Of a stretch of DNA of 64,000 nt, positions 26,982 to 36,320 are shown in pieces. The stretch spans positions 39,083-103,082 of the forward strand of contig NZ_AAXY01000012.1 of the NCBI RefSeq assembly GCF_000169375.1, read 5' to 3'. The number at the start of each line of letters is the position of its first letter. Within the stretch, counting starts at the first letter, position 1. Made by a program: the position numbers and the translations under genes. This DNA comes from Marinobacter sp. ELB17 (GTDB taxonomy: Bacteria; Pseudomonadota; Gammaproteobacteria; Pseudomonadales; Oleiphilaceae). The notes beneath the pieces were generated by a model. That model ran no database searches. It worked only from the letters and a program-made list of their open reading frames with translations, and had not been told where the DNA came from.

Positions 26982-27743
26982 ATGGGCGCCAAAGAGCGGC
27001 AACACAGCATAATTGAATGGGTGCACGAGCAGGAGCATGTCGAAGTTGACGACATTGCAAAGCGCTTTGGCGTTACGACTCAGACCATTCGTCGCGACAT
27101 CAATAAGCTTTGCGAGCAAGGCTTGTTGCGCCGTCGTTACGGTGGCGTCAGTTTACCCGCCAGCGCTGCCGCAAATCCCATTGACAACCATCAGGTGCCT
27201 AATTCAAAGGCCAAACAGCGCATGGCCGAGCGTGTCGCAGCGGATATTCCGGAAGGGGCCACCGTCAGCCTTGGGGTGGGCAGTACCATCGAATGGGTGG
27301 CGCAAGCGCTGATCCATCACCAGTCGCTCAAGATTTTGACCAACAACCTCCGCGTGGCCGCAGCGCTTTCAGTGAATCCCAATATCGACGTTATCGTGTC
27401 TGGCGGACAGTATCGGCATAAAGACCAAGACGTGGTCGGGCCGGAAGTCACCCATTTCTTCAGTTCTTTCGTCACCGACTTTGGCATCATCAGTACTGGC
27501 AGTATGGATCTTCAACACGGCTTGATGGATCACGATATCCGTGAGGCCGAAGTCAGCCGGGCCATTATAAGCAATACCCGGGGCCGTCTGCTGGTGGCCG
27601 ATCACAGCAAATGGACTCTGAGTTCATACTGTAAAGTCGCCTCGTTCAAGTATGTTGATCGCTTATACACCGACGTTATGCCCAATCAGCAACGGGATGG
27701 ACTACCGGACTCGGTAAGCATTATTGAATGTGGCGAAGGGTAA
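26982..27743 (+). CDS. DeoR/GlpR-family transcriptional regulator
   Basis: A 253-residue repressor-type protein. The N-terminal winged helix is HSIIEWVHEQEHVEVDDIAK followed by TTQTIRRDINKLCEQGLLRR, the DeoR signature. The C-terminal sugar-phosphate sensor has VSLGVGSTIEWVAQAL and LTNNLRVAAAL. DeoR regulators normally sense phosphorylated sugars or polyols, matching the phosphatase next to it. It lies 36 bases after the phosphatase and is likely co-transcribed. The palindromic sites at 22340-22502 are candidate operators. Its 3' end overlaps the convergent tag gene by 23 bases. Confidence 0.88.
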   Translation: MGAKERQHSIIEWVHEQEHVEVDDIAKRFGVTTQTIRRDINKLCEQGLLRRRYGGVSLPASAAANPIDNHQVPNSKAKQRMAERVAADIPEGATVSLGVGSTIEWVAQALIHHQSLKILTNNLRVAAALSVNPNIDVIVSGGQYRHKDQDVVGPEVTHFFSSFVTDFGIISTGSMDLQHGLMDHDIREAEVSRAIISNTRGRLLVADHSKWTLSSYCKVASFKYVDRLYTDVMPNQQRDGLPDSVSIIECGEG

Positions 27744-28350
27744 AACGTTTACGCGCTTGCTCTACGCCGGCCCGAATGACGCAATCCGCGGCGTGGTCGT
27801 TGATCAACCCCATCGACTGCATGAAGGCGTAAGCCGTGGTTGGCCCGATGAACTGCCACCCCAGCTTCTTAAACGCCTTCGACAAGGCAATGGATTCCGC
27901 AGAAGTCGATACTGTTTGTAGATCCGCGGGCGGCTTTGCGTCAGGCTCAAAACGCCACACGAAAGCTGCCAAGGAACCACCCTGCTCGACGAGATTCTTG
28001 GCCAGTCGCGCATTGTTGATCACGGCTTCAATCTTGCCACGATGCCGAATAATGCCCTCATCCATCATTAAACGTTCGACACTGCGCTCGTCGAAGCATG
28101 CGATTTTGTTGAAATCAAAATAATGGAAGGCCGCACGGAAATTCTCGCGCTTCGCCAAAATGGTGCGCCAACTCAATCCGGACTGAAAGCCTTCAAGACT
28201 CAGCTTCTCAAACAAGCGAAAGTCATCACTCACGGGAAAGCCCCATTCGGTGTCGTGATAAACACGCAGCTCCGGTACAGTGCCGCACCAACGGCAACGC
28301 GGTTTTCCATCCGGCCCTTTTATCGTCGCGCTAATACGGTCATGCGCCAT
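27721..28350 (-). CDS. tag: DNA-3-methyladenine glycosylase I
   Basis: Base-excision repair enzyme that removes 3-methyladenine. The 209-residue protein begins with the zinc-site cysteine in RCRWCGT, then YHDTEWGFPVSDD with the catalytic glutamate, then LSLEGFQSGLSWRTILAKRENFR, all hallmark Tag segments, and ends with the second zinc-binding area (GLINDHAADC). Length is slightly above the E. coli enzyme (187). It converges with the DeoR gene. Confidence 0.93.
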   Translation of the reverse strand: MAHDRISATIKGPDGKPRCRWCGTVPELRVYHDTEWGFPVSDDFRLFEKLSLEGFQSGLSWRTILAKRENFRAAFHYFDFNKIACFDERSVERLMMDEGIIRHRGKIEAVINNARLAKNLVEQGGSLAAFVWRFEPDAKPPADLQTVSTSAESIALSKAFKKLGWQFIGPTTAYAFMQSMGLINDHAADCVIRAGVEQARKRFTLRHIQ

Positions 28351-28502
28351 TTTTTAGTCCGCCCTATGATCTTGTGTCCTCCCATCCTGTGTTAGCTATG
28401 GTTAAATTTTACCGAATTGAAAGACGTTCGGCGTCAAAAACTGGATAATAGTCGCAATCTAAGGCCACAAAGCGCCAAATTCTACAAATCGGTACCCTCG
28501 CA

Positions 28503-30683
28503 ATGGAAATCAACGTCAATTTTCTCGACAACCTCCGAATTGAAGCCAAGTTTGACGACTTCTCGGTGATTTCCGACCAACCGATACGCTACAAAGGTGA
28601 CGGTTCAGCGCCCGGCCCTTTTGACTATTTTTTAGCGTCATCAGCGTTGTGTGCGGCCTATTTTGTGCGGGTTTATTGCATAGCACGGAATATTCCAACC
28701 GACAATATCCGCCTGTCGCAGAACAACATTGTTGATCCCGAGAACCGCTATAACCAGATTTTCAAAATTCAGGTTGAGTTGCCAGAAGACATTTCTGACA
28801 AAGACCGACAGGGCATTGTGCGGTCCATCGACCGCTGTACAGTCAAGAAGGTGGTCCAAACCGGCCCTGAATTCCAGATTGAAATCGTAGACAGCCTGGA
28901 TGAAGACGCTCAAGCCCTGCTGATGACCAAGCCAGAAGGCGACGCCAGCACCTATATTTTGGGTAAAGACCTGCCGGTGGAGCAGACCATCGCCAACATG
29001 ACCGCCATTCTGGCGGATCTGGGCATGAAGATCGAGATCGCATCCTGGCGCAATATCGTGCCTCACGTTTGGTCACTGCACATTCGCGACGCGGCCTCGC
29101 CCATGTGCTTCACCAATGGTAAAGGCTCGACAAAAGAAAGCGCCCTGTGCTCGGCGCTGGGCGAATTTATTGAGCGTCTGAACTGCAACTTTTTCTATAA
29201 CGATCAGTTTTTTGGCGAAAAAATTGCCAACAGCGAGTTTGTTCATTACCCCAATGAACGCTGGTTCAAGCCAGGGCCCAACGACGAACTGCCCCAGGGC
29301 ATTCTGGATGACCACTGCCTGGCGATCTACAACCCGGATGATGAACTGGGTGGTTCTAACCTGATCGACACCAATTCTGGCAATGTAAAGCGCGGAATCT
29401 GCACGCTGCCATTTGTACGCCATTCAGACGGCGAGACGGTGTACTTCCCCAGCAATCTGATTGAAAACCTGTTCCTGAGCAACGGCATGAGTGCGGGTAA
29501 CACGCTGTTTGAGGCGCAAGTTCAGTGCCTGTCAGAAATTTTTGAGCGGGCGGTCAAAAAGCAGATCATTCAGGAAGAACTTACGCTGCCAGACGTTCCC
29601 CTGCACGTATTGGAAAAATATCCCAACATTCTGGAAGGCATTCGGGCGTTGGAAGCACAGGGATATCCTGTGTTGGTCAAAGACGCCTCGCTTGGAGGCC
29701 AGTTTCCGGTGGCTTGTGTCGCGTTGATGAATCCGAAAACCTCCGGCGTTTTTGCCTCTTTCGGCGCGCATCCGACTCTGGAAGTGGCGCTGGAACGAAG
29801 CCTCACCGAGTTGATGCAGGGCCGCAGCTTTGAAGGCCTGAACGATTTTCCGCCCCCGACGTTCAACAGCCTTGCGATCACCGAGCCCAACAATTACGTA
29901 GAGCACTTCATTGATTCCAGCGGTGTAATCTCCTGGCGTTTCTTCAGCGCCAAGGCGGATTTCGAGTTTAGCGAGTGGGATTTCTCGGGCACCAACGAAG
30001 AAGAAGTCACCGGCCTGTTCAACATCCTCAAAGACCTGGGCAAAGAAGTGTATACAGCGGTTTATGACGACTTGGGCGCCCCAGTCTGCCGCATGCTGGT
30101 GCCTGACTATTCCGAGGTTTACCAGATAGAAGATCTGATCTGGGACAACACCAATCGGGCCCTGGATTATCGCGAAGACATTCTTAACCTCCACTCTTTG
30201 AATGACGGCCAGCTGAATGCCCTGGTGGAGCGCCTGGAAGAAAGCCAGATCGACGATTACACAGACATCATTACCTTGATCGGTATTGAATTCGACGAGA
30301 ACACGGTCTGGGGCCAGCTCACCATTCTGGAGTTAAAGCTGCTGATCAACCTGGCTCTGGAACAGCACGAAGACGCCCTTGAGCGAGTCGAAACCTTTAT
30401 CCAGTTCAATGACAATACCGTGGAACGCGGGTTGTTTTATCGGGCGGTGAATGCAGTACTGGAAATTATTATCGATGACGAACTTGAACTGAGTGATTAT
30501 CTGTTTAATTTCAAGCGACTGTACGGTGAACAGACTATGGACGCGGTGGTGGGGTCGGTGAATGGCGATGTGCGCTTTTACGGCCTCACCCCAACCAACA
30601 TGCAGTTGGAAGGCTTGGACAAACACCTGCGGCTTATTGAAAGCTATAAGAAGCTGCATGCAGCGCGGGCGACCAGAGTTTGA
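28503..30683 (+). CDS. ycaO: OsmC-YcaO fusion protein
   Basis: A 726-residue two-domain protein. Residues 1-140 form an OsmC-like domain (GDGSAPGPFDYFLASSALCAAYFV with a conserved cysteine), and about 185-560 a YcaO ATP-binding domain (GKGSTKESALCSALGEFIER, EAQVQCLSEIFERAVKK). A C-terminal helical region follows. E. coli YcaO, without an obvious OsmC part, helps RimO methylthiolate ribosomal protein S12; YcaO domains use ATP to activate amide backbones. Marine gammaproteobacteria often carry this longer form. No peptide precursor gene is seen nearby, so a ribosome-linked role is more likely than natural-product synthesis. Confidence 0.88.
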   Translation: MEINVNFLDNLRIEAKFDDFSVISDQPIRYKGDGSAPGPFDYFLASSALCAAYFVRVYCIARNIPTDNIRLSQNNIVDPENRYNQIFKIQVELPEDISDKDRQGIVRSIDRCTVKKVVQTGPEFQIEIVDSLDEDAQALLMTKPEGDASTYILGKDLPVEQTIANMTAILADLGMKIEIASWRNIVPHVWSLHIRDAASPMCFTNGKGSTKESALCSALGEFIERLNCNFFYNDQFFGEKIANSEFVHYPNERWFKPGPNDELPQGILDDHCLAIYNPDDELGGSNLIDTNSGNVKRGICTLPFVRHSDGETVYFPSNLIENLFLSNGMSAGNTLFEAQVQCLSEIFERAVKKQIIQEELTLPDVPLHVLEKYPNILEGIRALEAQGYPVLVKDASLGGQFPVACVALMNPKTSGVFASFGAHPTLEVALERSLTELMQGRSFEGLNDFPPPTFNSLAITEPNNYVEHFIDSSGVISWRFFSAKADFEFSEWDFSGTNEEEVTGLFNILKDLGKEVYTAVYDDLGAPVCRMLVPDYSEVYQIEDLIWDNTNRALDYREDILNLHSLNDGQLNALVERLEESQIDDYTDIITLIGIEFDENTVWGQLTILELKLLINLALEQHEDALERVETFIQFNDNTVERGLFYRAVNAVLEIIIDDELELSDYLFNFKRLYGEQTMDAVVGSVNGDVRFYGLTPTNMQLEGLDKHLRLIESYKKLHAARATRV

Positions 30684-30742
30684 ATGACATTTAGAACCGG
30701 AACTGAAAACCGGGACAGATCTACTTTCCGAGGGAAGCACTG

Positions 30743-31114
30743 ATGAGTCAGAACGTTGGCGATACGAGCAAACTGGATAAGATTCTGGCTGAGCAGCGTG
30801 AGTACATCGCGAAGCGCGAAGGCGGCTATCGCGAAAAATCACTGAAAATGTACCCGTGGATATGCGGGCGCTGCACCCGTGAGTTTACCCGCGCCAATTT
30901 GCGAGAACTGACGGTGCATCATCGCGACCATGACCACGGCAACAATCCCGCCGATGGCAGTAACTGGGAATTATTGTGCGTTTACTGCCACGACAACGAA
31001 CACAGTAAATTCGAGGATTTCGTGCGCTACGGCGGCGGCGGTGAAAAAAGGCGGGAGGCGGCTACGCACAATCCGTTTGCTGGCCTGAAAGAAGCGCTTG
31101 AAAAGAAAAACTAA
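30743..31114 (+). CDS. yajD: YajD-family HNH nuclease
   Basis: A 123-residue HNH protein. The metal and catalytic elements are CGRCTREF, LTVHHRDHDHGNNPADGSN and LLCVYCHDNEHS, the usual zinc cysteines enclosing a beta-beta-alpha core. The family is widespread and chromosomal, but its biological target is unknown. It follows ycaO after 59 bases and ends at a strong terminator. Confidence 0.9.
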   Translation: MSQNVGDTSKLDKILAEQREYIAKREGGYREKSLKMYPWICGRCTREFTRANLRELTVHHRDHDHGNNPADGSNWELLCVYCHDNEHSKFEDFVRYGGGGEKRREAATHNPFAGLKEALEKKN

Positions 31115-31132
31115 TAGCCGTAGCTAAAGCCC

Positions 31133-31180
31133 AATACAAAACGCCGTCAACTGTTGTGATTGACGGCGTTTTGTATTTAC
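31133..31180 (+). terminator. Strong rho-independent terminator after yajD
   Basis: Two perfect 17-bp arms (31133-31149 and 31161-31177) around an 11-base loop. The arms start and end with A- and T-rich stretches, so it could work in both directions. Confidence 0.88.
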
Positions 31181-31219
31181 TGGCTAGCAATCCCAGGGTT
31201 TTCACCGTAGTTGTCGTGA

Positions 31220-31324
31220 TCACCCAGGCGCTTTCTGGGTAATGGCAAAAACCATTGGATTAAGGCTCTGGTAATAGGCAGTAACGCTTTGGATGTCGTC
31301 TTCTGTAAGTGCATTCGCAAAGGG
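31220..31324 (-). pseudogene. Cytochrome c C-terminal fragment
   Basis: A minus-strand frame reads PFANALTEDDIQSVTAYYQS followed by a short LNPMVFAITQKAPG tail and TGA. The LTEDDIQSVTAYYQSL helix is the typical C-terminal helix of class I cytochromes c (c4/c553 kind). An in-frame TAA lies just before it and no haem motif is present, so only the tail remains. Upstream (31325-31526) nothing else is recognised. Confidence 0.6.
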
Positions 31325-31526
31325 CTGTTACTTGAACTCAGAGATAAAGAAACCGTGATAAATTCATTTTTTTAATGGAATAAAATGCAGCCTGAGTAAT
31401 ATAAGTATAACGTAAAACGCAAACGCCGCTGTTTTGAACAAACGCTGATAATTGAGACAAGAGTTCGTTTTTTTCAGCCTCCTGCAAGTGGTTTTCTAAT
31501 CCAATGTGTTCAAAAAGAGTATTTAA

Positions 31527-31859
31527 ATGAAAAACTGGCTGTTTCTAAGCATCGCCATTATTGCGGAAGTGATTGCGACTTCAAGCCTGAAGTCGAGCGA
31601 AGGCTTTACCAAAGTGCTTCCAAGTGTGATGGTGGTTGTCGGATACGGCGTCGCTTTCTATTTTTTGTCGCTGACCCTGAAAACGATTCCGGTCGGCATA
31701 GCCTATGCCATCTGGTCTGGTTCAGGAATCGTTCTGATATCACTGATCGGCTGGTTGGCGTTTGGTCAGAAATTAGACATGGCAAGCGTGTTCGGGATGG
31801 GGCTTATTGTGGCTGGGGTGGTTGTTATTAATGTGTTTTCCAACGCAACTGCGCATTAA
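31527..31859 (+). CDS. emrE: SMR-family multidrug efflux protein, EmrE/Qac-like
   Basis: A 110-residue four-helix drug/proton antiporter. The essential membrane glutamate is in [18 protein letters not shown], and helices 2-4 show [28 protein letters not shown] and [23 protein letters not shown] signatures of the Qac/EmrE branch. Members export quaternary ammonium compounds and similar cations as dimers. It is a lone gene. Confidence 0.88.
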   Translation: MKNWLFLSIAIIAEVIATSSLKSSEGFTKVLPSVMVVVGYGVAFYFLSLTLKTIPVGIAYAIWSGSGIVLISLIGWLAFGQKLDMASVFGMGLIVAGVVVINVFSNATAH

Positions 31860-31883
31860 ATTTTACGAATGCGTTAGCCTCAA

Positions 31884-32090
31884 TCAAACCTCAACGAATC
31901 TTGGAACCAGCATCAACCCAATACCCACCGCCACCAGCGCAAGCGTGTCCGCCACCAGATAGGGGTATAGAATCAAAGCGATACCACAATATCGCGTTAC
32001 GATATTCGATTGCTTGCGGCCGTAAATGAAATAGCCGACGCCAATGGAGCTGAAAACCAGCCCCATAATCAGTTGTGTGGCATCCATCAC
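31884..32090 (-). CDS. Small conserved membrane protein
   Basis: A 68-residue protein with two transmembrane helices: MGLVFSSIGVGYFIYGRKQ and YCGIALILYPYLVADTLAL. Such proteins are common in marine gammaproteobacteria but have no known function. The start MMDATQL at 32090 is 33 bases from the copD-like stop on the same strand, so they may be co-transcribed. Confidence 0.65.
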   Translation of the reverse strand: MMDATQLIMGLVFSSIGVGYFIYGRKQSNIVTRYCGIALILYPYLVADTLALVAVGIGLMLVPRFVEV

Positions 32091-32123
32091 AGTGTCACGG
32101 TTTCCAGCCTTTTTTGTCTCTAT

Positions 32124-32579
32124 TTACAGATAGCGCCCGGCAGAACCGACAGCCACAACGACCAGCCCAATAATCAGATTAATGCCAACGAGCCGGCGAA
32201 TTTTGCCGACCTGACGCCCGCCTTCCTGGGGATCGCTGGCGGCAACGGCCAGTTTCAAACGGCGGAACGGGGCAAAGTAGAGGTGAAAAAACAGCAACAT
32301 CATAATCAGGCCAAGCGTCTGCATGGCATGAATGTGCCACCCTGCCCCAGCCATGCCACCAAATCCTTTGAAAATCATCCAATAGCCGGTGATCAGCAAA
32401 AGTACAATCGCCAACCAAACCCAGCGGAAAAACCGGGTAAGCGTTTGACACCAAAGTTCACCACGCTGTCCCGCTTCGATCACCTCACCCACGGCCGGGC
32501 GCATCGCCATGTAGGCAAAAAACATACCGCCAACCCAAATGACGGCGGATAACGCATGCAACGCAATAGCCAGACCCAT
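32124..32579 (-). CDS. CopD-family membrane protein
   Basis: A 151-residue protein with four membrane helices. It has the first-helix pattern ALHALSAVIWVGGMFFAYMA and histidines in WHIHAMQTLGLIMMLLFFHLY typical of the CopD/DUF2269-type family. The family includes copper-uptake and haem-binding members; which applies here cannot be said. Confidence 0.78.
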   Translation of the reverse strand: MGLAIALHALSAVIWVGGMFFAYMAMRPAVGEVIEAGQRGELWCQTLTRFFRWVWLAIVLLLITGYWMIFKGFGGMAGAGWHIHAMQTLGLIMMLLFFHLYFAPFRRLKLAVAASDPQEGGRQVGKIRRLVGINLIIGLVVVAVGSAGRYL

Positions 32580-32753
32580 AACCTTTCCCTTTGATGTAAT
32601 TCGTACCTGAATTTACACGAACGGCCCGACAAACACGATCGGCAAACCCATATTCCTCGGTCTTAAGTACGTAAAAGACGTCTATTTACCAACTCATTTG
32701 CTGAATTCCCTTCTATACTTTTGATCATAAGTTAAATAGAAGAAGAGGATCGT

Positions 32754-35700
32754 ATGCCTGCTGACAATTCTCGCCCCCAAGCCTCTCAAGGCAAGCGCAC
32801 CGAAACCGGCGGCCCGAAGCTCGACAATTACCAACTTGAAGACCGCTACCTGCGAGAGTCCGGGCGGGTATTCCTTACCGGAACCCAGGCCCTGGTGCGC
32901 ATACTTCTGACCCAGGCAGCGCTGGATCGCAAACTTGGGCTCAAAACGGCCGGTTTGGCGAGTGGCTATCGTGGTTCACCACTGGGCGCAGTGGACTTTG
33001 CACTGTGGCAGGCTAAAACGTTGCTTGATCAAAACCGCGTAGATTTTGTGCCCGCAATCAACGAGGATCTTGCGGCCACCATTATATTGGGTACCCAACA
33101 AGTGGAGACCGACGATGACCGCCAGGTGGATGGCGTGTTCGGGCTCTGGTACGGCAAAGGGCCCGGCGTTGACCGAGCCGGAGACGCACTGAAACACGGC
33201 ACCACTTACGGTAGTTCTCCTCACGGTGGCGTTCTGGTCGTTGCCGGTGATGATCACGGCTGCGTGTCTTCGTCTATGCCCCACCAGTCTGATGTGGCGT
33301 TCATGAGCTTTTTCATGCCCACTATTAATCCAGCCAACATTGCCGAGTATTTGGAGTTTGGCCTTTGGGGCTATGCCTTGTCGCGTTACAGCGGCTGCTG
33401 GGTTGGATTCAAAGCGGTGTCCGAAACGGTGGAAAGTGCTGCTTCGGTGGAGCTGGCGCCACTGCCGGATTTTGTAACGCCGGATGATTTCACGCCGCCG
33501 GAGACCGGCCTTCACTATCGCTGGCCAGACCTTCCGGGGCCTCAGCTGGAAACCCGTATTGAACATAAACTGGCGGCGGTGCAAGCTTTTGCCCGAGCGA
33601 ATCCTATCGACCGCTGCCTGTTTAATGAGCCAAACGCACGGTTTGGAATAGTCACCACCGGAAAAGGACATCTGGATCTGCTGGAAGCGCTTGATCTGCT
33701 GGGCATTGATGAATGTCATGCCAGGGAGATGGGGCTCGATATCTATAAAGTGGGCATGGTCTGGCCACTTGAACGACGCGGTATTCTCAAGTTTGTTCAC
33801 GACAAGGAAGAAGTGCTTGTTGTCGAGGAAAAGCGCGGCATTATCGAAAGTCAGATCAAAGAAGCCATGTCGGAACCGGATCACCCCGGCGACGTTCTAA
33901 TCACTGGCAAGCAGGATGAGCTGGGCCGCCCGTTGATTCCTTACGTCGGCGAACTGAGCCCCAAGTTAGTAGCCGGTTTTCTCGCCGCCCGCCTTGGCCG
34001 CTTCTTTGGGGCGGATTTCAGCGCACGCCTGGCGACCATCAACAGCATAAGCAATGCCCAGGATCCAGGAGGTGTTAAGCGCCTGCCCTATTTCTGTTCG
34101 GGCTGCCCCCACAACACCTCGACCAAAGTGCCGGAAGGCAGCAAGGCACTGGCCGGGATCGGCTGTCACTTTATGGCATCCTGGATGGGCCGTAACACGG
34201 AATCGCTGATTCAGATGGGTGGCGAAGGGGTTAATTGGGTTGGCAAGAGCAGGTATATCGGCAATCCCCATATATTTCAGAACCTGGGTGAGGGCACCTA
34301 TTTTCATTCTGGCTCTATGGCCATCCGCCAGGCCGTGGCGGCCGGCATCAACATCACCTATAAGATTCTGTTCAATGACGCAGTAGCCATGACCGGCGGG
34401 CAACCTGTTGACGGCAATATCAGCGTGCCGATGATCGCGCAGCAGGTTGCAGCGGAGGGCGTTCGCCGGGTTGTTGTGCTCAGTGATGAACCCGAAAAGT
34501 ACGATGGTAAAAAGCATCTTTTCCCCGCGGATGTAAGCTTTCATGATCGCTCAGAGCTGGATAACGTTCAAAAGGAGCTGCGTGACATTCCGGGCTGCAC
34601 CGTGCTGATTTACGATCAGACCTGCGCCGCAGAGAAGCGTCGCCGGCGTAAGCGCAACCTGTACCCGGATCCCGCCAAGCGGGTGTTTATCAATCATCAC
34701 GTGTGTGAAGGTTGCGGAGACTGTTCTGTGCAATCGAACTGTCTTTCGGTGGTGCCGCGCCAGACAGAGCTGGGCCGCAAACGCAAGATTGACCAGTCTT
34801 CCTGTAACAAGGATTTCTCCTGCCTGAATGGCTTTTGTCCTAGCTTTGTAACCATCGAGGGTGGCCAACTGCGCAAATCTCGCGGCACAGACACAGGCTC
34901 TGTGCTCACGAGCAAACTTACTACTATTCCCGAGCCAGTTTTGCCTGCGTTGACCGGTTCCTACGATCTGTTGGTGGGTGGTGTGGGCGGCACTGGCGTC
35001 GTAACCGTGGGCCAGCTCATCACTATGGCAGCCCATCTTGAAGGCCGGGGTACCTCGGTGCTGGACTTCACCGGCTTCGCGCAGAAGGGTGGCACGGTAC
35101 TCAGTTATGTTCGCATGGCGCCGTCGCCAGACAAACTGCACCAGGTTCGCATCAGTAACGCTGAGGCCGATGCGGTGATCGCTTGCGACCTGGTGGTGGC
35201 TTCTTCCCAGAAGGCACTGAACGTTCTGAAACCCCTTTACACCCGTGTAGTAGCCAACGAAGCCGAACTGCCCACCGCGGATTACGTGTTGTTTCGGGAT
35301 GCGGACATGCAGGCCGACACGCGCCTGGACCTGATTCGTAACGCCGTTGGCGATGACAATTTCGCGCGATTGAATGCCAATGGCATTGCTGAGAAGCTGA
35401 TGGGAGACACCGTGTTTTCCAACGTGATGATGCTGGGCTTTGCCTGGCAGAGAGGGCTTCTGCCTCTGTCACAGGCCTCGTTGATAAAAGCCATTGAGCT
35501 GAATGGCGTCGCGATTGACCGCAATAAGGAAGCCTTTGGCTGGGGCCGCGTAGCCGCAACAGACTTGAAGGCCATTACCGACCTGCTGAACACCGGCGAG
35601 GCTCGGGTAGACGACGTGAAACCGACCCAAGGCTTGGACGAGCTGATCAACATTCGTTATCAGCATCTAGTGAACTATCAGCATCGGCGCTGGGCTGATC

Positions 35701-36320
35701 GCTATACCTCGCTGGTAAAGCAAGTACACGACGCAGAGGACACCTTGGGCCAGAACAACCATTTGTTGACGCGGACCATCGCCCAACAACTGTATCGGCT
35801 TATGGCCTACAAGGACGAATACGAAGTGGCCCGCCTGTTTGCTGAAACCGACTTTATGAAAGAGGTGAACAATACCTTCGAAGGGGACTTTAAGGTTTAC
35901 TTTCATTTGGCCCCGCCCATCATGAACCGAGGTACCGACGCCCAGGGCCGGCCCAGAAAACGCCAGTTCGGCCCCTGGATGTTCCAGGCGTTCAAGCTGC
36001 TGGCAAAATTCCGGGTGCTGCGCGGCACGGCTATCGATCCGTTCAGCTATTCCGCCGACCGCAAGATGGATCGGGCGCAGTTGAAAGACTACCAGCAACT
36101 GGTGGAGCGGATTGTCAGTGGGCTGGATCCCAGCAACTACGACACTTTTTTACAACTGGCGGAGCTAACGAGTGAAGTTCGGGGCTATGGCCCGGTACGC
36201 GAGCAGGCCACACACGCGATTCAGGAGAAACAGAGGCGGCTGACTGAAGCTCTGGATACGGGCCACGCAACATTGATTCGAACCAAGCAGGCTGACAGCA
36301 AAGAGACAGACCTAGTTTGA
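32754..36320 (+). CDS. Indolepyruvate:ferredoxin oxidoreductase family protein (fused subunits)
   Basis: A 1188-residue thiamine-diphosphate enzyme in which alpha and beta subunits are joined. The N-terminal part has the pyrimidine-binding region (TAGLASGYRGSPLGAVD); mid-protein a TPP core (GGEGVNWVGKSRYIG, GQPVDGNI); then a cluster of cysteines (CSGCPHNTST, CEGCGDCSVQSNCLSV). The last third begins with GGVGGTGVVTVGQLITMAA, the gamma-type domain. Such enzymes oxidise 2-oxoacids from aromatic or branched amino acids to acyl-CoA. Only one 4Fe-4S motif is evident, typical for the proteobacterial fused form. Confidence 0.88.
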   Translation: MPADNSRPQASQGKRTETGGPKLDNYQLEDRYLRESGRVFLTGTQALVRILLTQAALDRKLGLKTAGLASGYRGSPLGAVDFALWQAKTLLDQNRVDFVPAINEDLAATIILGTQQVETDDDRQVDGVFGLWYGKGPGVDRAGDALKHGTTYGSSPHGGVLVVAGDDHGCVSSSMPHQSDVAFMSFFMPTINPANIAEYLEFGLWGYALSRYSGCWVGFKAVSETVESAASVELAPLPDFVTPDDFTPPETGLHYRWPDLPGPQLETRIEHKLAAVQAFARANPIDRCLFNEPNARFGIVTTGKGHLDLLEALDLLGIDECHAREMGLDIYKVGMVWPLERRGILKFVHDKEEVLVVEEKRGIIESQIKEAMSEPDHPGDVLITGKQDELGRPLIPYVGELSPKLVAGFLAARLGRFFGADFSARLATINSISNAQDPGGVKRLPYFCSGCPHNTSTKVPEGSKALAGIGCHFMASWMGRNTESLIQMGGEGVNWVGKSRYIGNPHIFQNLGEGTYFHSGSMAIRQAVAAGINITYKILFNDAVAMTGGQPVDGNISVPMIAQQVAAEGVRRVVVLSDEPEKYDGKKHLFPADVSFHDRSELDNVQKELRDIPGCTVLIYDQTCAAEKRRRRKRNLYPDPAKRVFINHHVCEGCGDCSVQSNCLSVVPRQTELGRKRKIDQSSCNKDFSCLNGFCPSFVTIEGGQLRKSRGTDTGSVLTSKLTTIPEPVLPALTGSYDLLVGGVGGTGVVTVGQLITMAAHLEGRGTSVLDFTGFAQKGGTVLSYVRMAPSPDKLHQVRISNAEADAVIACDLVVASSQKALNVLKPLYTRVVANEAELPTADYVLFRDADMQADTRLDLIRNAVGDDNFARLNANGIAEKLMGDTVFSNVMMLGFAWQRGLLPLSQASLIKAIELNGVAIDRNKEAFGWGRVAATDLKAITDLLNTGEARVDDVKPTQGLDELINIRYQHLVNYQHRRWADRYTSLVKQVHDAEDTLGQNNHLLTRTIAQQLYRLMAYKDEYEVARLFAETDFMKEVNNTFEGDFKVYFHLAPPIMNRGTDAQGRPRKRQFGPWMFQAFKLLAKFRVLRGTAIDPFSYSADRKMDRAQLKDYQQLVERIVSGLDPSNYDTFLQLAELTSEVRGYGPVREQATHAIQEKQRRLTEALDTGHATLIRTKQADSKETDLV

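Noticed and set aside
32976..33884. 302-codon frame opposite the indolepyruvate oxidoreductase
   Set aside because: Antisense shadow with His/Gln/Arg-rich composition typical of such artefacts.
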